Shown: one piece after another, positions 42,700-56,200 of the stretch
How positions within the stretch are numbered: the stretch's first letter is position 1
Layout: the number at the start of each line of letters is the position of its first letter
NCBI GenBank assembly: GCA_905221605.1
Contig: CAJNDS010000091.1
Coordinates: forward strand, 971,738-1,035,737
Source: Symbiodinium natans
Taxonomy: Eukaryota; Sar; Dinophyceae; Suessiales; Symbiodiniaceae
Direction: 5' to 3'
DNA length: 64,000 nt
Notes under the pieces: generated by a model
What the model was told of the DNA's origin: nothing
Databases searched by the model: none
Seen by the model: the letters and a program-made list of their open reading frames with translations, nothing else
Program-made: the position numbers and the translations under genes

Positions 42700-44745
42700 T
42701 AGAGGGTTTAGGGTTTAGGGTTTAGGGTTTTTGGGCCTACTTGAAGGTTCATGGGTACTTATAAGCAGGGTTATAAGTGGGTTGACCATGGTTCTTCCCT
42801 TGTTTGGGGTGAGTGGAGGTGGCCTAAGAATTTCATAAGGGAGCTCTATCGCAACAACAACACGCAACGAAAGGTAGGCTTGGGGTTGTTAGGGCCGTGC
42901 CTTGAAATACAAGTTGCCCAGTAACTTACCGGTTCTTGGTAGGGAACCAGGGAGGTACGTGAATGTCACCCTAAGATGCCTTGAAGGGTCAAATGAGAAA
43001 GTGCCCTTATATAACTCATTCGTTCCACCTCTTCACTGCCCTGAACCCTAAACCCACAACCCTTAGAGAAGGCAAAACATCTGAGACCCAAAGGATCCTA
43101 AGTACCTACATAGTACGAAGTAGGGGTTTCTATAATAGGAATTACTATTATGGTTTGGGTAAGTGTCCCCCATATAGGTACTTAGGACCCTTTGGGAGAG
43201 AGACAAAAGCCTGCACCGCCGCGCGCAGGGCTGGGACGTTCAACCAGCTGCGGTGGTCGAACGCCAGCCTGTGAAGCACTCTATCCCTAAACCCTAAACC
43301 CTAAACCCTAAACCCTGAACCTTAAACCCTAAACCCTAAACCCTAAACCCTTGTTGGCTTTAGGGTTCAAGGTTTCGGGCTTTGGGGTTGATATGAGGCT
43401 TTATAGAACTTAGTGAATACAAAAGCCGTACACAACTTGCACAAGAGTATATACACACCAAGTAGACATGTATGATAGGTTTGGGTTCAGGGTTTAGGGT
43501 TTAGGGTTTTGGCTCTCATGCTACCTCACATACCCCATATTCCAAAAAAAGCCCATACTTCAAACCGTTAACGAAGGTAAGGGGCCATATTTAGGGACCA
43601 TGCACTTCCCCTTAGACAAGAACCGTAAGCCCCAAACGTCCTAAGCTCCAAACACTGAAAACTCTGAGATCTAAATCACTAGACTTCGTACCGTAAAGCT
43701 CTGTACTACGCACCCAAAAACACACCCAGGGTTTAGGGTTTAGGGTTGAGGGTTTCGGGTTTAGGGGGATGAACACCCAGAAGACTTTAAACTTTAGACT
43801 GCAAAACTATGGAACCAGATACCAAATATTTGTAGGGTTTTCGGCTACGGGCCCTTTCCATCACAGCAGGCGCCAGACGGATATGTAGCACAGGGAACCG
43901 TCAGAGATAGGCTCTCGGCTGAGAGTTTAGGGTTTAGGGTTTGGGGTTTTGGGGTTTTGGGGTTTAGGGTTTGGGTTTAGGGCTTAGGGCTTATACTGGG
44001 TTTAGTAAGGGTTTAGGGTTTAGGGATTCTGGTTTACGGTTTAGGGACTAGGGTTTAGGGTCTACGGTTTAGGTTTTAGGGTTTGGAGAGGGTGCCGCTC
44101 TGGCTGGGGGTTGTCAGTTGCGGTATGGGGATTCGGATTGAATGCCAACCCCGCGTCACGAAAGCAGGGGTCTTGATACAGTACAGCTTGTTTCGGGGAT
44201 GTCGGTCATGGCTATGTACTGGTTCTTCGGAACTTCGTAGTGAACTCAGGAATTTTCCCAAAGGGGTATAGGCAATAAGGGGTACCAAACTCCGTGATTC
44301 CCTATTAGGTACGGAACTGCTGTGGGTTCTCAAGAAGGTACAGGTGCGACCGCAAACCCAAAACGCTGAACCCCATAACCCTAGACCCTATTACCCTAAA
44401 CCCTATAACCCCAAAACCCCTAAGCCCCAATGAACCCTAAACCCCAAAGTTGAGGGCTCCGCGTGACATCACAGTCGATGTCGTCGTCACCCTCCTCATC
44501 GTCACCTTCGAAGGCAGGAACTAATCAAGCTTCTTTAGAGGTTTTGGGCTCTGGCAAGAAAATCCCTAAGCACTACTAAACCCTAAACCCTAAACCCTAA
44601 ACCCTAAACCCTAAACCCTAAACCCCCCCAAACCCTTAACCCTAAACCCTAAACCCAAAATTCCAGACCCCAAACCCTAAACCCTACACCCTAAACACTA
44701 AACCCTAAACCCTACACCTAAACCCCAATAAACCCTAAGCCCTCG
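42700..44745. other. repeat-rich stretch without a convincing gene
   Basis: It contains a half family E element, a complete family J element (43093-43201), a family L copy, telomeric tracts and degenerate heptamers at 43920-44090. A plus-strand open stretch at 44083-44271 has mixed composition and no clear splice sites. Confidence 0.5.
43093..43201. mobile_element. MITE-like palindrome, family J
   Basis: The ends GATCCTAAGTACCTA and TAGGTACTTAGGACCCTTTG are an inverted repeat with the interior GTAGGGGTTTCTATAATAG. A nearly identical copy is at 52867-52974. Confidence 0.8.
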
Positions 44746-44750
44746 GTGAG

Positions 44751-45020
44751 GATTTGGAGCCTGGCTGTGAAACTGAGGACACCATGCCAAGAAATTCGCT
44801 CCCGGGGTTTAGGGTCCAGGGTTTGTCGGGTTTAGGGTCCAGGGTTTGTCGGGTTCAGGGTTTGGGGTTTATAGGGTTTATAGGGTTTATAGGGTTTATA
44901 GGGTTTATAGGGTTTATAGGGTTTATAGGGTTTATAGGGTTTATAGGGTTTATAGGGTTTATAGGGTTTGTAGGGTTTGTAGGGCTTATGGGGTTTATAG
45001 GGTTTCTAGGGTTTCTAGGG
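44751..45020 (+). repeat. 9-bp GGGTTTATA minisatellite beside a small open block
   Basis: From about 44868, some 12 copies of GGGTTTATA, a heptamer with TA inserted, run to about 44985 and translate as GFIGFIG. A shorter related array with TTTATAGGG/CTTATAGGG is at 53377-53475. The block 44751-44803 is open on both strands (plus DLEPGCETEDTMPRNSLPG), so a small exon is possible. Confidence 0.8.
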
Positions 45021-45877
45021 TTTAGGGTCTAAGGTTTTGGGTCTACAGGGCTTAGGGCTCAGGGAGGGCTGGGGCTTTTCAGTTGAGGCCTTCGAGTTCA
45101 CTTGGGATCATGGGCTTCGGGGTTTAGGGTTTTAGGGTGTAGGGGTTTGAGGTTATATACACTCCGGGGATTTAGGGTAAAGGTTGGGATGTTCTCCCTT
45201 AATACTAACAGTCCTGAATAGGGATTGTAGTATAAGGGGGATTAAAGGGTGAAATCAGGGGTAAACCCGAAATCCTTAACCTTAGGTAAGGTTTAGGGCC
45301 TAGATTGACCTCGTGCGCTGGCTACTCAGATCTGGACCCGTTGTTGCGCTTGCGCTTGATCCTCTAGTGTAAGCCCGTGCGAATGTAGAACCCTAGGCCC
45401 TCAACTCCTAAACCCTAAACCCTTTATTTTTACAGCTTACAGCTCAAGGGCTTTTACTGGAGCTCAGAGTAGAAAAGAAAGCCCTCGAGCGCCCTCAACC
45501 GAGCCGCAAACCAGAAACCCCGGTACACGTCGGATCGAGGCCTGTTGCCAGTCTCCGCTCCGCCTCCTCCCAGGAAGTCTCGAGCTTTCAAGGCCGTAGG
45601 ATATCTCTGGGCGGTCTTTCAGCTGCTTAAAACAAGTAGGGCCCCCTTACTATACTAACTTAAGGGAGTTATAACCTAAATAAGAAGACTTATAACCCAC
45701 TTTAGGGCCTTTTATAACCCTACTTGAAATACTCGTCCGACTGAAGTCCAAAAGCAATTGAGAAACCCCAAGCCCTGTACACTTCGAAACTGTAGTCTAA
45801 ACCCTAAGCCCTAGATTTCTATTTGCTTCAGAGCCCCCCAAATTAGCAAATAGTAATATATGCTCCGAAACTCTCAG

Positions 45878-45988
45878 GACCCTTGCTGCGACGGCCTGCT
45901 GCGCACTTGCCACAGCCGCGGCGGCCGACGCTGCTGTGAAGGCAGCAGCCAATCGCCTCGGCACAGAATCACCCAATGCCCTTTCTCG
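45878..45988. CDS. Ala-rich candidate exon, strand undecided
   Basis: Plus strand: after ACTCTCAG, TLAATACCALATAAAADAAV, ending at CG|GTTTAGG. Minus strand: LAAAFTAASAAAAVASAQQA with possible splice sites. GC-rich Ala codons read well both ways. The predominance of minus-strand exons nearby favours minus; the cleaner acceptor and donor favour plus. Confidence 0.4.
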
Positions 45989-46308
45989 GTTTAGGGTCTT
46001 TGGGGATTAGAGGCGGCGTGGAAGGGCTTGGGGGGTTTAGGGCTTAGGGTTAGGGTAAGGATGGGGTATTTGTCACAAGTAGAAACAGAAGGGCTGGTTA
46101 AGGAGGGTTGCAAGTTTTGATACAAGCCCTGTAAGAGCACCCTGAGCCCAAAACCCTAAATCTGCGGGTAGTTCTTTTAATTCGGATTTTAGTAGCTTCT
46201 AACACAACTTATTTGCCAACTCTCACAACATTCCCAAATGGACTTTGCCAGGGGTGCAGGTGCGCGTAATCTGGGGATGTAGTGAAAAAGTACCGGGCGA
46301 TTTAGAGT

Positions 46309-46521
46309 TTGGCTAGGGTTTCGGGGCCTTCCACTATGTGCGGGGATTGTGCTCCCTTCTGTGTGGACTCACTGTATCTCCCAGTCAAAGAGGGACAGTC
46401 GTTACAGTTTCTGGAACGCGAGTCCCTTCATAATGCGGATGCTGGTTACAATACAGGACGACGCACACATCCTCAAGTCCTTGTCATCCATCAGCCCACG
46501 CAGTCCCACAAATCAACATGA
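46309..46521 (+). CDS. candidate coding segment
   Basis: An open frame contains CVDSLYLPVKEGQSLQFLER and NADAGYNTGRRTHPQ and ends in a stop. It follows the 46075-46300 duplicated block. No family recognised. Confidence 0.3.
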   Translation: MARVSGPSTMCGDCAPFCVDSLYLPVKEGQSLQFLERESLHNADAGYNTGRRTHPQVLVIHQPTQSHKST

Positions 46522-46739
46522 AAAAAGGCTGGACACATAAATCATCTAATCTCAACATGTGTATCCTTACATTAGTGTACCAATACATATTCTTTATGAA
46601 TCATCTGTTTTGCCTAGTTGTTTTCAGCCCAGCGACGTTGGGTTCGGCCCCATCCCGACACGAGGAGCACCGAGCCAGTCCTCGCGGTCTTAAGAGCACT
46701 GGGTTTAGGGTTTAGGGTTTAGGGTACCCTTTCTCTCTA

Positions 46740-48460
46740 TAGGGTTTAAACCCTCCTACGTCAACCCTTTCTCCCGAAGCCTAAACCCCAAACCCTACCT
46801 CAGGCCCCTATAACTAACCCAAAAAGGGACTATTCCCACATTTTGCAGAGGCGGGTCTGCTCAGCAGCAGATGGGACCTCAGGGAGTCCGCGGACACGGA
46901 GCCGGTCGTTGCCGTTTGGGTTCCTACTACTTGCCTAAGAACCGCAAAGGAAGAATAAAATAATAATCCCTATAATGTTGTCATTGTAAGGAAGAGTATT
47001 TCTTCATTTTTTGGGCGGGTTCAGATGCAATTACTAGGTTCAAGGTGGCTTTAGGGTTTGTGCTTGAAGGTTCGTGGGTACTTGCAAGTAGGGATATAAG
47101 TGCCCAATTTAAGGTTACAGCCACAAAAAACCCTACTTAGAACCTCACGAAAAGGTACCCAGGAACCTGAACATAGGGTGTGTAGGGATCAAATTCTTGG
47201 AAACTTTTTGTCGCATCAGCCGTCTGACTTGGCCAAGCCCAGACATTGCAAGGCCAGGCACATGTCCATGCCCTGCTTCAGCCTTGTCAATTGCTCTGCA
47301 TAGCACTGCCGCGCTACACGGGCACTGGGAAGATAAGAGCAAGGTTTAAAACGGAGCCCACTCGCAGAGTCGAGGCAGATAGGTCTGCAAGATAACGGGC
47401 TTAGCGCTTGCGGTGGATGATTCACCTTGAACGTGAAGAGCAGCAGCACATGCTGCCAGCGCTCACTTGAGCTCCATATACAACCATGCATTCCATCAAT
47501 CTCGTTCTCTGCAGCCTAGTACCCAGCCCTATCAAAAACTCTTAACACAAAACCCTACCGTACACCCGTTCAGCCTCAACCCCTAAACCCCTAAACCCTA
47601 AACCCTAAGCCCTAAACCCTAAACCCTAAACCTAACCGCAGAAATCCGACCCCCGTCCCCCACTTAAGGCCTTTTAGAAGGTATTTGGAACAAGCGTCCT
47701 GCTCAGGAAATTTGGATGGGCAATAGAATCGAGTGTAACTTCCACAGGAACGCGCCGCACTGGTTTGCAACGAACAAACATGAGCTCACCCCAAACTGCG
47801 CAAGACTGCAAGAATGGAACCCCAGACAATGACTCTGTCGGCATCGACCGCCTGTGCAACACACATCTCAGAGGCACTCCGCACCCCCCAAACTGACACA
47901 CGGTGCTACGAGCGAACTCCAGGGCAAACATGGCGGACCAGCAGCGCGTTTTTGACACGAGCAAGGTTTTTAAAAACTAAAAATATTCATTAAATACTAT
48001 TTCCACACATGTTACAAGAAGAACGGAGTATTTATTAAAGACGCAAAAATTTAAAAACATAGTTGTGCACAACCGTTCTTGGAACAAACTTGTTGTTCCT
48101 GATGCTGCAGTTTGTGCCTCACTCCGTCCCCCGCTCAGTCTGCCACTACTGCCGACAAAGTTCTGGAATGCAAAATCATCGTACCTAGTAAAAGGACTTC
48201 TTACTTGTGGTCAAGATCTTAAGAAGTGGGATACCTCTACGGAGATGCACCTTTGCAAAAACCGCTCGAAAGATGACGGCTGAAACGCGCTTGCTCATGC
48301 TCCCCACAGGGAGCCTGGACTAACAGAGCGCCTTTTAAAAACCCAGGGTGGGGGAGGGGGGTCGGATTTGGCTGGTGATAAACCCCTAAACCCTAAACCC
48401 CACGAAGTAGGAGGAGGAGCCACACCACTGATGCAGCACGCAGCATGGGGGCGCTACTCA
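46740..48460. other. weakly coding stretch
   Basis: A family E element lies at 47067-47172. Minus-strand open frames at 47216-47491 (WQHVLLLFTFK ends at AAG|GTGAAT) and 47674-47964 (FVRCKPVRRVPVEVTLDSIA) and a plus-strand frame at 48065-48283 (LTCGQDLKKWDTSTEMHL) have ordinary composition but no consistent splice structure. The AT-rich 47960-48060 separates the last two. Confidence 0.35.
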
Positions 48461-48461
48461 C

Positions 48462-50191
48462 CAGCGTTGCGGGATCACCGGAGAAGCGGAAGAGTATCTT
48501 GTTGTCCCGGTCCATGTCCTGGGTTTAAGGTTTAGGGTTTAGGGTTTAGGGTTTAGGGTTTAGGGTTTGGGATTTGGGGTTTGGGGTTTACGGTTCAGGG
48601 TTTCAGGATTCAGTAGGCTAGAGGTTACCTGCTTTCAAACACAACCCGCGAGTGTACGGTTTTGGGGGACAGGAGCTGCAGGCCTCAAGACACAGCTCCG
48701 AGAACCCTAGTTGCAGTTATCTGGGCTTAGTGGTTTATAGGGGTTTAGGTTTGCGGTCTAAGGTGTAGGGGTTCAGGGAGGGTCTAAGGTTTAGGATGTG
48801 GGGGTGTATACGCGTTCGGGTTTGGGGTCGAGTCTAAGGTTTAAGGTTTAGGGTTTTAGGGTTTGGGGTTTTGGGTCTAAGGCTTAAGTTTTGCGTTTAT
48901 GGTTTAGGATCAGTTTAGGGCTTGGGGTTAAGGGGTCCAACACTTTAGGGGATCATGGGCTTACTTAGGGTTTTGGGGTCCTGGCTTCGGTTTGTAGGGT
49001 TTGCGATGTATGGTAACCCTACATTCAACCCCAAACCCAGAGGTGCAGGAGTGCGTCGGTTCTAGCGCAGGGTCTAGTGTTTGGATGTGTTTGGGGTTTA
49101 GGGTTTCCCTTCTCTTTCTCGGGCGCTTCGTCCAGGCTCTAATCCAAAGGAGGGCTGTGGCACCTTGTGAGCCAACAGCTTAAACTGCAGACGTTGAAGC
49201 TCCAGCTAGCTTTTGGTGCCGGGCTTACCCGTCTCTAATGGAGTCCCTTTTGGGTTAGCCATAGGGGATTCTGGTATACTACCCCAAAAAAGTACTACAT
49301 AGGAGCCTTTAGGTAGGGTTTACATGGGCTTGGGGTTTTGGGGCTTACGCGGATGTAGGGGTTTACGAGGTTTCGCAGAGCAAAGTACAAAGGAGGCCAG
49401 GGGCCTCGGCCTAGAGCCATGCTGACTACTGCACGAGGGGAGCTGAATGATCTAATGCAGCTGACTCCTGCAGCGCCTTGAAACACTTGCTGTCGCGGAT
49501 GCCGTAGAGAACCGCGATCTTGCCAGGGTTCGGCTTGAACACCACTCCAACTGCAAAAAATGGGCCTGCCATCCTAGGATGGCACTTACAAGCTTCTGAA
49601 CAATACTCCCCAATATGTGGTCCTCTTACACCCAATAAGGGAAAATTAGAAAATGTCCCAAGGCCTACCTCGCATCTTGTATATAGGGAGATGCACCACC
49701 TGCTGACAGCTGGGGAGACAGAGGTCCTGCTGTATCGAGAGCCAGTTGGTGATGAGCGGGTAGCGAAATGCGAGCATGTCCATGATGCCGGGCATCTGTA
49801 TCATGCCGCCGGAGAAGTCAGGCGGGTTCATCATCAGTCTTCTCACTTCCGCTGGGTTCTTGCACCTCTCATCGAAAACTGCGAGAGACTCGTAGTTGCC
49901 GGCATGATTCCGCGTCGCCGGCTCCAACCTCTCGCGAAAGTTGATCACCATTGTAGCGCCAGCCGCGTCAAACTTGTCGCACAGATGCGCCGTAAGAATG
50001 TCGTTCGTGGAGAGGAAAGGTACACCCGACGTGGCATCATGTCCTTTCTTTGCATCCTCGACCCATTCGGGTCGCACGCAAGCCAGGCCACAACCTCCAC
50101 TTTGGACTAGACCCTGAAAGTACATACTTTTTAGGTATAAGGAGTTATAAATAGGACCCCAGAACCAAAAAACGTGTTATAAGCTGTGTGC

Positions 50192-50222
<31 letters not shown>

Positions 50223-53200
50223 GTACTCTTTATAAGGAATATAATGAATGAATATATATATATATATAGTACTATATACATATATATATATATATATGTA
50301 TATAGTGCTCTTAAAACCCAGCAACTGAAGGGCGACCAGCGCAGACAGGACGCCAGTGACCCAGCGATGAACCAGGGGCTGGTCATGAAGGCCTGGGATG
50401 GCCCCCTTAAAACCCTTTGAACAACTAATTATTCTATGATATGATCCTGCAGAAAACCCGATCGTAAGACGAACAAAAACAAAAAGAATATATATATATA
50501 TGTATATATATACATATGTATTAAAAATAAGAATAATGATAAGAATAAGAAGAAGAATAATAATCTCCCAAGCTCCCAAGGTCCCCAAAACCCAACCCTA
50601 AACCCCAGAATCTCCCAAGGTGCTGCCTAGAGGCCTGCGCTACGGGGCCGATGGCAGCATCCACCGCGCGCTGGAAGTTGGGGATTCTGACTGCGTCCAG
50701 CGACTCGACCGGCTGGTTGTGGCTGAGCATGCCAAAGATGCCTCGGTTTAGGGTTTAGGGTTTAGGGCTGGCGGTTTCTAGACCCAGGAGTAACCTAGGA
50801 ATGCAAAGGGTGCCCTTCTTGGTTATAAGGGGAATATAAAGTACCCGAAACAAAAAGAAATAAGAGGCCTACTTCGGGTCCTAGATACGGTAGGCCGTAA
50901 AGCCATCGCCGATACAGTGACACAGTGAAGTGATGATGGCAAACTTGCCATCCCCCGTCTCCGTGTGGAGCACCGTGAACAACACTTGATCCTTGTCTAC
51001 TGACTGGCTGCCATCCGGGATTGAATACGCCATCAGCTTGGAAACCATCTCCGAGTACTGCTGGCAGTCTATCCGCAGCCCGATATCTGCCAACGAGAAG
51101 AAATGCCGCTCAGTGTCACAGCTTTCCGGGCAGGTTACGACTACTCCTTTGTCTTGAGTTCTGCGCAAGCGGCCCGCCAGCCAAGGATTCGCCTGAATGA
51201 CAAGCTGCAGGCGCTCGGTAAAGGCTGCCCGATCGAATTGGCCACGAAACTCTGTGAGCAGCATCGTGGGGGGCTCGTGCATGATTTGCCAGCCTCGTTC
51301 AAAATCAGACAGACGCTGTTCTCGATCATCAGACATTTGCGGGTGGCGAAGGGCAGGAAGCAAAAGAGAGACGGGCAGAAGCAGGAACTGGAACGCCCTC
51401 GATCCAGCAAACGGCGACTTGCAATGGCCAAAGTCCACGGTTGTTCTGTTTTCCTACTCTTTCAGTCAAGAGTGCTACTCGATACAATCCGGGGAGAATG
51501 CTTGCATGCTTGGGCCCTCTCTAAGCAACTCAAGAAGGTAAACACCCAAGCCTTTCAGATATTTAAACACCCAAACGACCTTCGTGAGACTCCAGTGAAT
51601 GCTGCGCGCAACCATTAAAAATCAATGGTCACAATAGCAATAGCAACTTCAAAAATCCACAGCCTACAGCTCTTTGAAGCCACAAGACCGGTTTAGGGTT
51701 TAGGGTTTAGGGTTTAGGCTTTAGGCTTTAGGCTTTAGGGTTTAGGGTTTAGGGTTTAGGGTAAGGCTTGAAAGTTGAGGATTCGGGATTGCATTTCTTG
51801 GCGGAAACTGCAATGCATCCTAAGGTCCTATGTCCTACAGCCCCGAAAACCCTCAGCTGCCCTAGAAGCCCGAAGTTGCAAACCATAAGCCCTAAACCCT
51901 AAACCCTGAACCCTGAACCCTAAACCCTAAGCCCTAAGCCCTAAGCCCTAAACCCTAAGCCCTAAGCCTGCAAGACCCTAAACAAGAGACACGGCCAAGC
52001 ATCCGCCCCCCACAGAAAGCGGCCATCTGAGCCGGAACAGGAGGAGTCGCCGCCGCAAAGCACAGCTTTCCTGAGCCCCGGGATATAAGTTTAGGGTTTA
52101 GATGGGATTAGGGTTTAGGGTAGTGTAGATAAACTACACCCTGAGTTTTTGAGAGCTTTTGGGAACCTTAAACCCTAAACCCTAAACTGGTTTCCGAGCC
52201 TAAAAAGTTCAATATAAGGGCTGGGCCTTATGGAACCTGCCATTTTTGGGGGTCTAGCCCCTGTTCTTGCAGGGTTCCATGGAAGTCCAGGTAGGGTTTA
52301 GGAATAGCGGGTTAAACATCCTTATTCCGACAGCCTACAATTACACGGCAAGACAAGTTCCTAGAGTTTAGAGTTCAAACATTCGTGAAGTCCCTGAACC
52401 CCAACCCCAGACCCCTAGCCCACCCCAAACCCGAAACCCCATAAACCCAAAAAACACCTATAAACTCTATGCAACCCTATAAACCCTATGAACCCTCTAA
52501 ACCCTCCAAACCCTCCAACCCGAAACCCTAAACCCTCAACTAAACCTTTGCGTCCCAGAGCTCGGATCCAGGCATTCGTCGGCCGTGGTAGCCACGGAGT
52601 CGGGACTCGCCGTCTCACGCGTGATTGGGGACGTTATCGTGCCGCACCTGAATTGGTTTAGGGTTTAGGGTTTAGGGCTTAGGGCTTAGGGTTTAACTTA
52701 GTCCCTAACCCCGAAACCCTAAACGAGAAACCCAAAGCCCCAAAACCCTAACTCCTTAACTGCACCCTAATCCCCCCGACCCGAAGAACTCCACTCCAAA
52801 GAGCCCCAACCTTGAGTCCTCCTAAATCCGATAAACCGCAAGCCGGCAGAACTACAAACCCAAAAGATCCTAAGTACCTACATAGTACTAAGTAGGGGTT
52901 TCTATAATAGAAAGTACTACTATGGTTTGGGTAAGTGTCCCCCCCATATAGGTACTTAGGACCCTTTGGGAAACAGGCAACCAAAGCAGCGCAGCCCACA
53001 CCCCACACCCCAAACCTCGCTTCTTCAAGAACCAAGACCTAAAATTAAGGATGAAACTCTATCAATACTCTTGCAAAAAAGGCACAAGGATCCCAACTTG
53101 TTTAGAGTTCATCTATTAGCCGAACCCTAAGCCCTAAGCCCTAAGCCCTAAACCCTGAACCCTAAACCCTAAACCCTAAACCGCAGAAGCGGCGCCGGCC

Positions 53201-56200
53201 GTTGGAGTATGTGGGCGTCCGACCCCAGCCCGCCTTCAAAAAACATCGGTTTAGGGTTTAGGGTTTAGGGTTTAGGGTTTAGGAATTAGGGTTTAGGGTT
53301 TAGGGTTTAGGGTTTGGGGTGGAGAGGGGTGACGCGCGGTTCGGGTTTAGGGCTTAGGTTTAGGGTTTATAGGGCCAGGGTTTATAGGGCTTATAGGGTT
53401 TTATGGGGTTTATAGGGTTTATAGGGTTTATGGGGTTTACAGGGTTTATGGTATTTATAGGGCTTATAGGGTTTAGGGTTAAGGCTTAAGGGTGTAGTTT
53501 TCGAAGGTTGTCTTGTGTGTAGTGCTTTCGGCTTTGGACAATTCATGTAGGCTAGATCAGTATTGTTAAGGGTCGGCTTTAAAAATAATGCATGTGGGGT
53601 TAGGGCTTTTGCTTACTGGCGCAAAACCCAAGGAAATACAAGTTGAAACTTTCAGAATAAACTACCTTATAATAAGAAGCCCAAAAGTTGAAAAAGTTGG
53701 GTTTTGAGCCAGTAAGCCCTAAACCCTAAACCCTACACCCTAAACCCTAAACCCCAAAACCCAAGGGTCCAACATGCAAACGTGCATAGGGTTTAGGGCT
53801 GAACTAGGGGATGTAGCGCAGCAACCCACGTGGACACAGCAGGCTCCAGGTTCCCATCACGGCCCAAAATCTCAAGTATCTGGACGTATCCAGGGGTTTA
53901 GGGTTTAGGGTTTAGGGTTTAGGGTTTAGGGTTTAGGGTTTAGGGTTAGGGTTTAGGGTTTAGCAGTGTCACCCACACAGCCACGACTAGATTCATTCTG
54001 ATTGGTGATGAACCAGGAGAGAATGCCGACAACTTAGTCCCGTGAGCTAGGGAGCTTACACAGAGTGCGGAAAGAGACTCGGAGGTTCGCGCTACTTGTA
54101 AGTAGTTTTATACCTAAAAGGCTTCTATGTAGCACCTTTTTGGGGGTAGTATACTAGCATCCCCTATAACTAACCCAAAAAGGGACTACATTAGAGACTC
54201 CAGGTAATTCAGGGTCATGAACCGTCAAGCAGGCGGTTTGCATTTCCCCAACAGCCTACGGGTGTGATTTGGGGCTTGTAGGACGTCGGATATTTGAGGT
54301 TTCCTAAACCCTAAACCCTAAACCCTAAACCCTAAACCCTAAACCCTAAACCCTAAACCCTAAACCCTAAACCCTAAACCCTAAACCCTAAACCCTAAGC
54401 TGAGGGTTGGATTGGTGCTCCCCGGAGGCCAGCAATCATCGTGGTCTAGCTAGCCCTATACTTCCAGGAGCCTAATAGTTGAGTCCTTAATAGGGTTCGA
54501 GTAGCCTAACTATTAGGTCCCTGCAAGTATCGAGTAGCCCTAAACCCTAAATCAAGTAACCCTAAACCCTAAACCCTAAACCATGTAACCCTCAACCCTA
54601 AACCCTAATCCAACAAGGAGCCTCTCGAGTAACCCTAAACCCTAAACCCTAAACCCTAAACCAAAAAGGAGGGTTAGCTGGGATTTTTCAGGGTTTGCTG
54701 TGCCAGTCTAGCCTCAGAGGCCGTGTACTCCGTTGCCGATGCCCAAGATGAGTCGTCGAAGTCGACGGCAAACCAATTGCTCGGCATCGCGTGGTTCTGC
54801 AGAAAAGGGGTCTTAGGCCCGAAGTTGGAACCCAAAAAATCCGAAACCCTCTAAGGGTCTAGGGTTTACAGGGTTTAGGGCGTGGCATTGGTCAGCTGGG
54901 CGCAGTAGTGTCAAGACGTGCCCGCCCCCGAGCCACTGAGACACAACTCGCAGCGAACCAAACCGGAGCCAGCCCAAGCCAATTCACCTAAAGCCCTAAG
55001 CCCTAAGCCCTAAGCCCTACGCCCGAAGCCTAAACCCTAAACCCTAAACCCTAAACCCAGAACCCAAAACGCTAAACCCCAAACCCCATCCAACCCCTAA
55101 GCGCTAACTCCATGCTTACACCACACCAGGCACTCCGAACTTGAAAGTATCATTCTGAAGGGCTTCATCAGGGTTTAGGGTTTGGGGTTTGGGGAGTATT
55201 TACCTAAAGGCTCCTATGTAGTACCTTTTCGGCGTAGTATACTAGAATCCCAAAAAAAGGACCTCCAGGCAGGCACATGGGCGCTGAACCCTAAACCTGT
55301 CACCGAGCCTCTCACCCAGAACCCTACTTGGAGGCTCATGGTACTTAGTAACCCAATGATAACTGTACTTACAACCCAATGATAACCCTGGTAGGGTGCT
55401 TAAGGGGTACTAAGTACCACAAGCCCTAAACCCTAAACCTTAAACCCGAAAAACAAAACCTTAAACCCTAAACCCTAAACCTTATAAGTACCCTGAACCT
55501 CCCAGTCTCCACAGGTCCTGCACTTGGCAAGGTGCGAGGTTGCTTGAGGAGCAGCCACTGGTAATTGATGCATCAGTCGGACCGAAGCTGACCTCATGAC
55601 TCAAAAAACGCAAAGGGCCCTACTCCCTACTCCCGAAACCCGAAACCCTAAACCCTACATAAACCCTAAACCCTAAAACCGGAACCCCAAACCCTAAACC
55701 CTAAACCCTAAACCCCAAACCCTAAACCCTAAAACCGAAACCCCCTACCCTAAACCCTAAACCCCAAACCCCAAACCCTAAACCCGAAACCCCAAACCCT
55801 AAATTGAAGGGTCGAGGTTTCAGGGTTGAGGGCTTGTAGGCTTCAAGGGTTTGAGGGCTTTAAGGGCTTGGAGGGTTTTCTTGGAGCCCTAGCCCTAGCT
55901 GTGGCGGAACCACCACACGGTCCGACTGCTTGTAGCCCTGAAGATACTCCTTATATGGCCCTTGCCCTAAACCCTAAACCCTAAACCCTAAACCCCAAAA
56001 CCTAAGGGTCCAACCCGAAGGGTCCAAGGTAGAACCCCTAGAGTCGCGTCTCAAAGTGGCTTTTGCTTAGCCATCTTAAGCCCGCTTGGAATTGAAGGGT
56101 AGGGCTTTTCGCGGGTTCTCTCTCCGTGTCCCCTCCAAAACCACTCCAACCCCCCAAAAAACCTCCTCCCAAAACCCCCCCCCAAAAACCACCCCCCACT

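Noticed and set aside
44754-45032. A 92-codon frame rich in GFIGFIG
   Set aside because: Translation of the GGGTTTATA array; only its first 20 codons could be a small exon.
49520-50110. A 196-codon plus-strand frame
   Set aside because: It is antisense to the phase-consistent acyltransferase exon 49669-50106, which carries family motifs.
50145-50588. A 147-codon frame with YIYIYI runs
   Set aside because: It crosses TA microsatellites. Only the segment at 50318-50446 is likely coding, as an acyltransferase exon.
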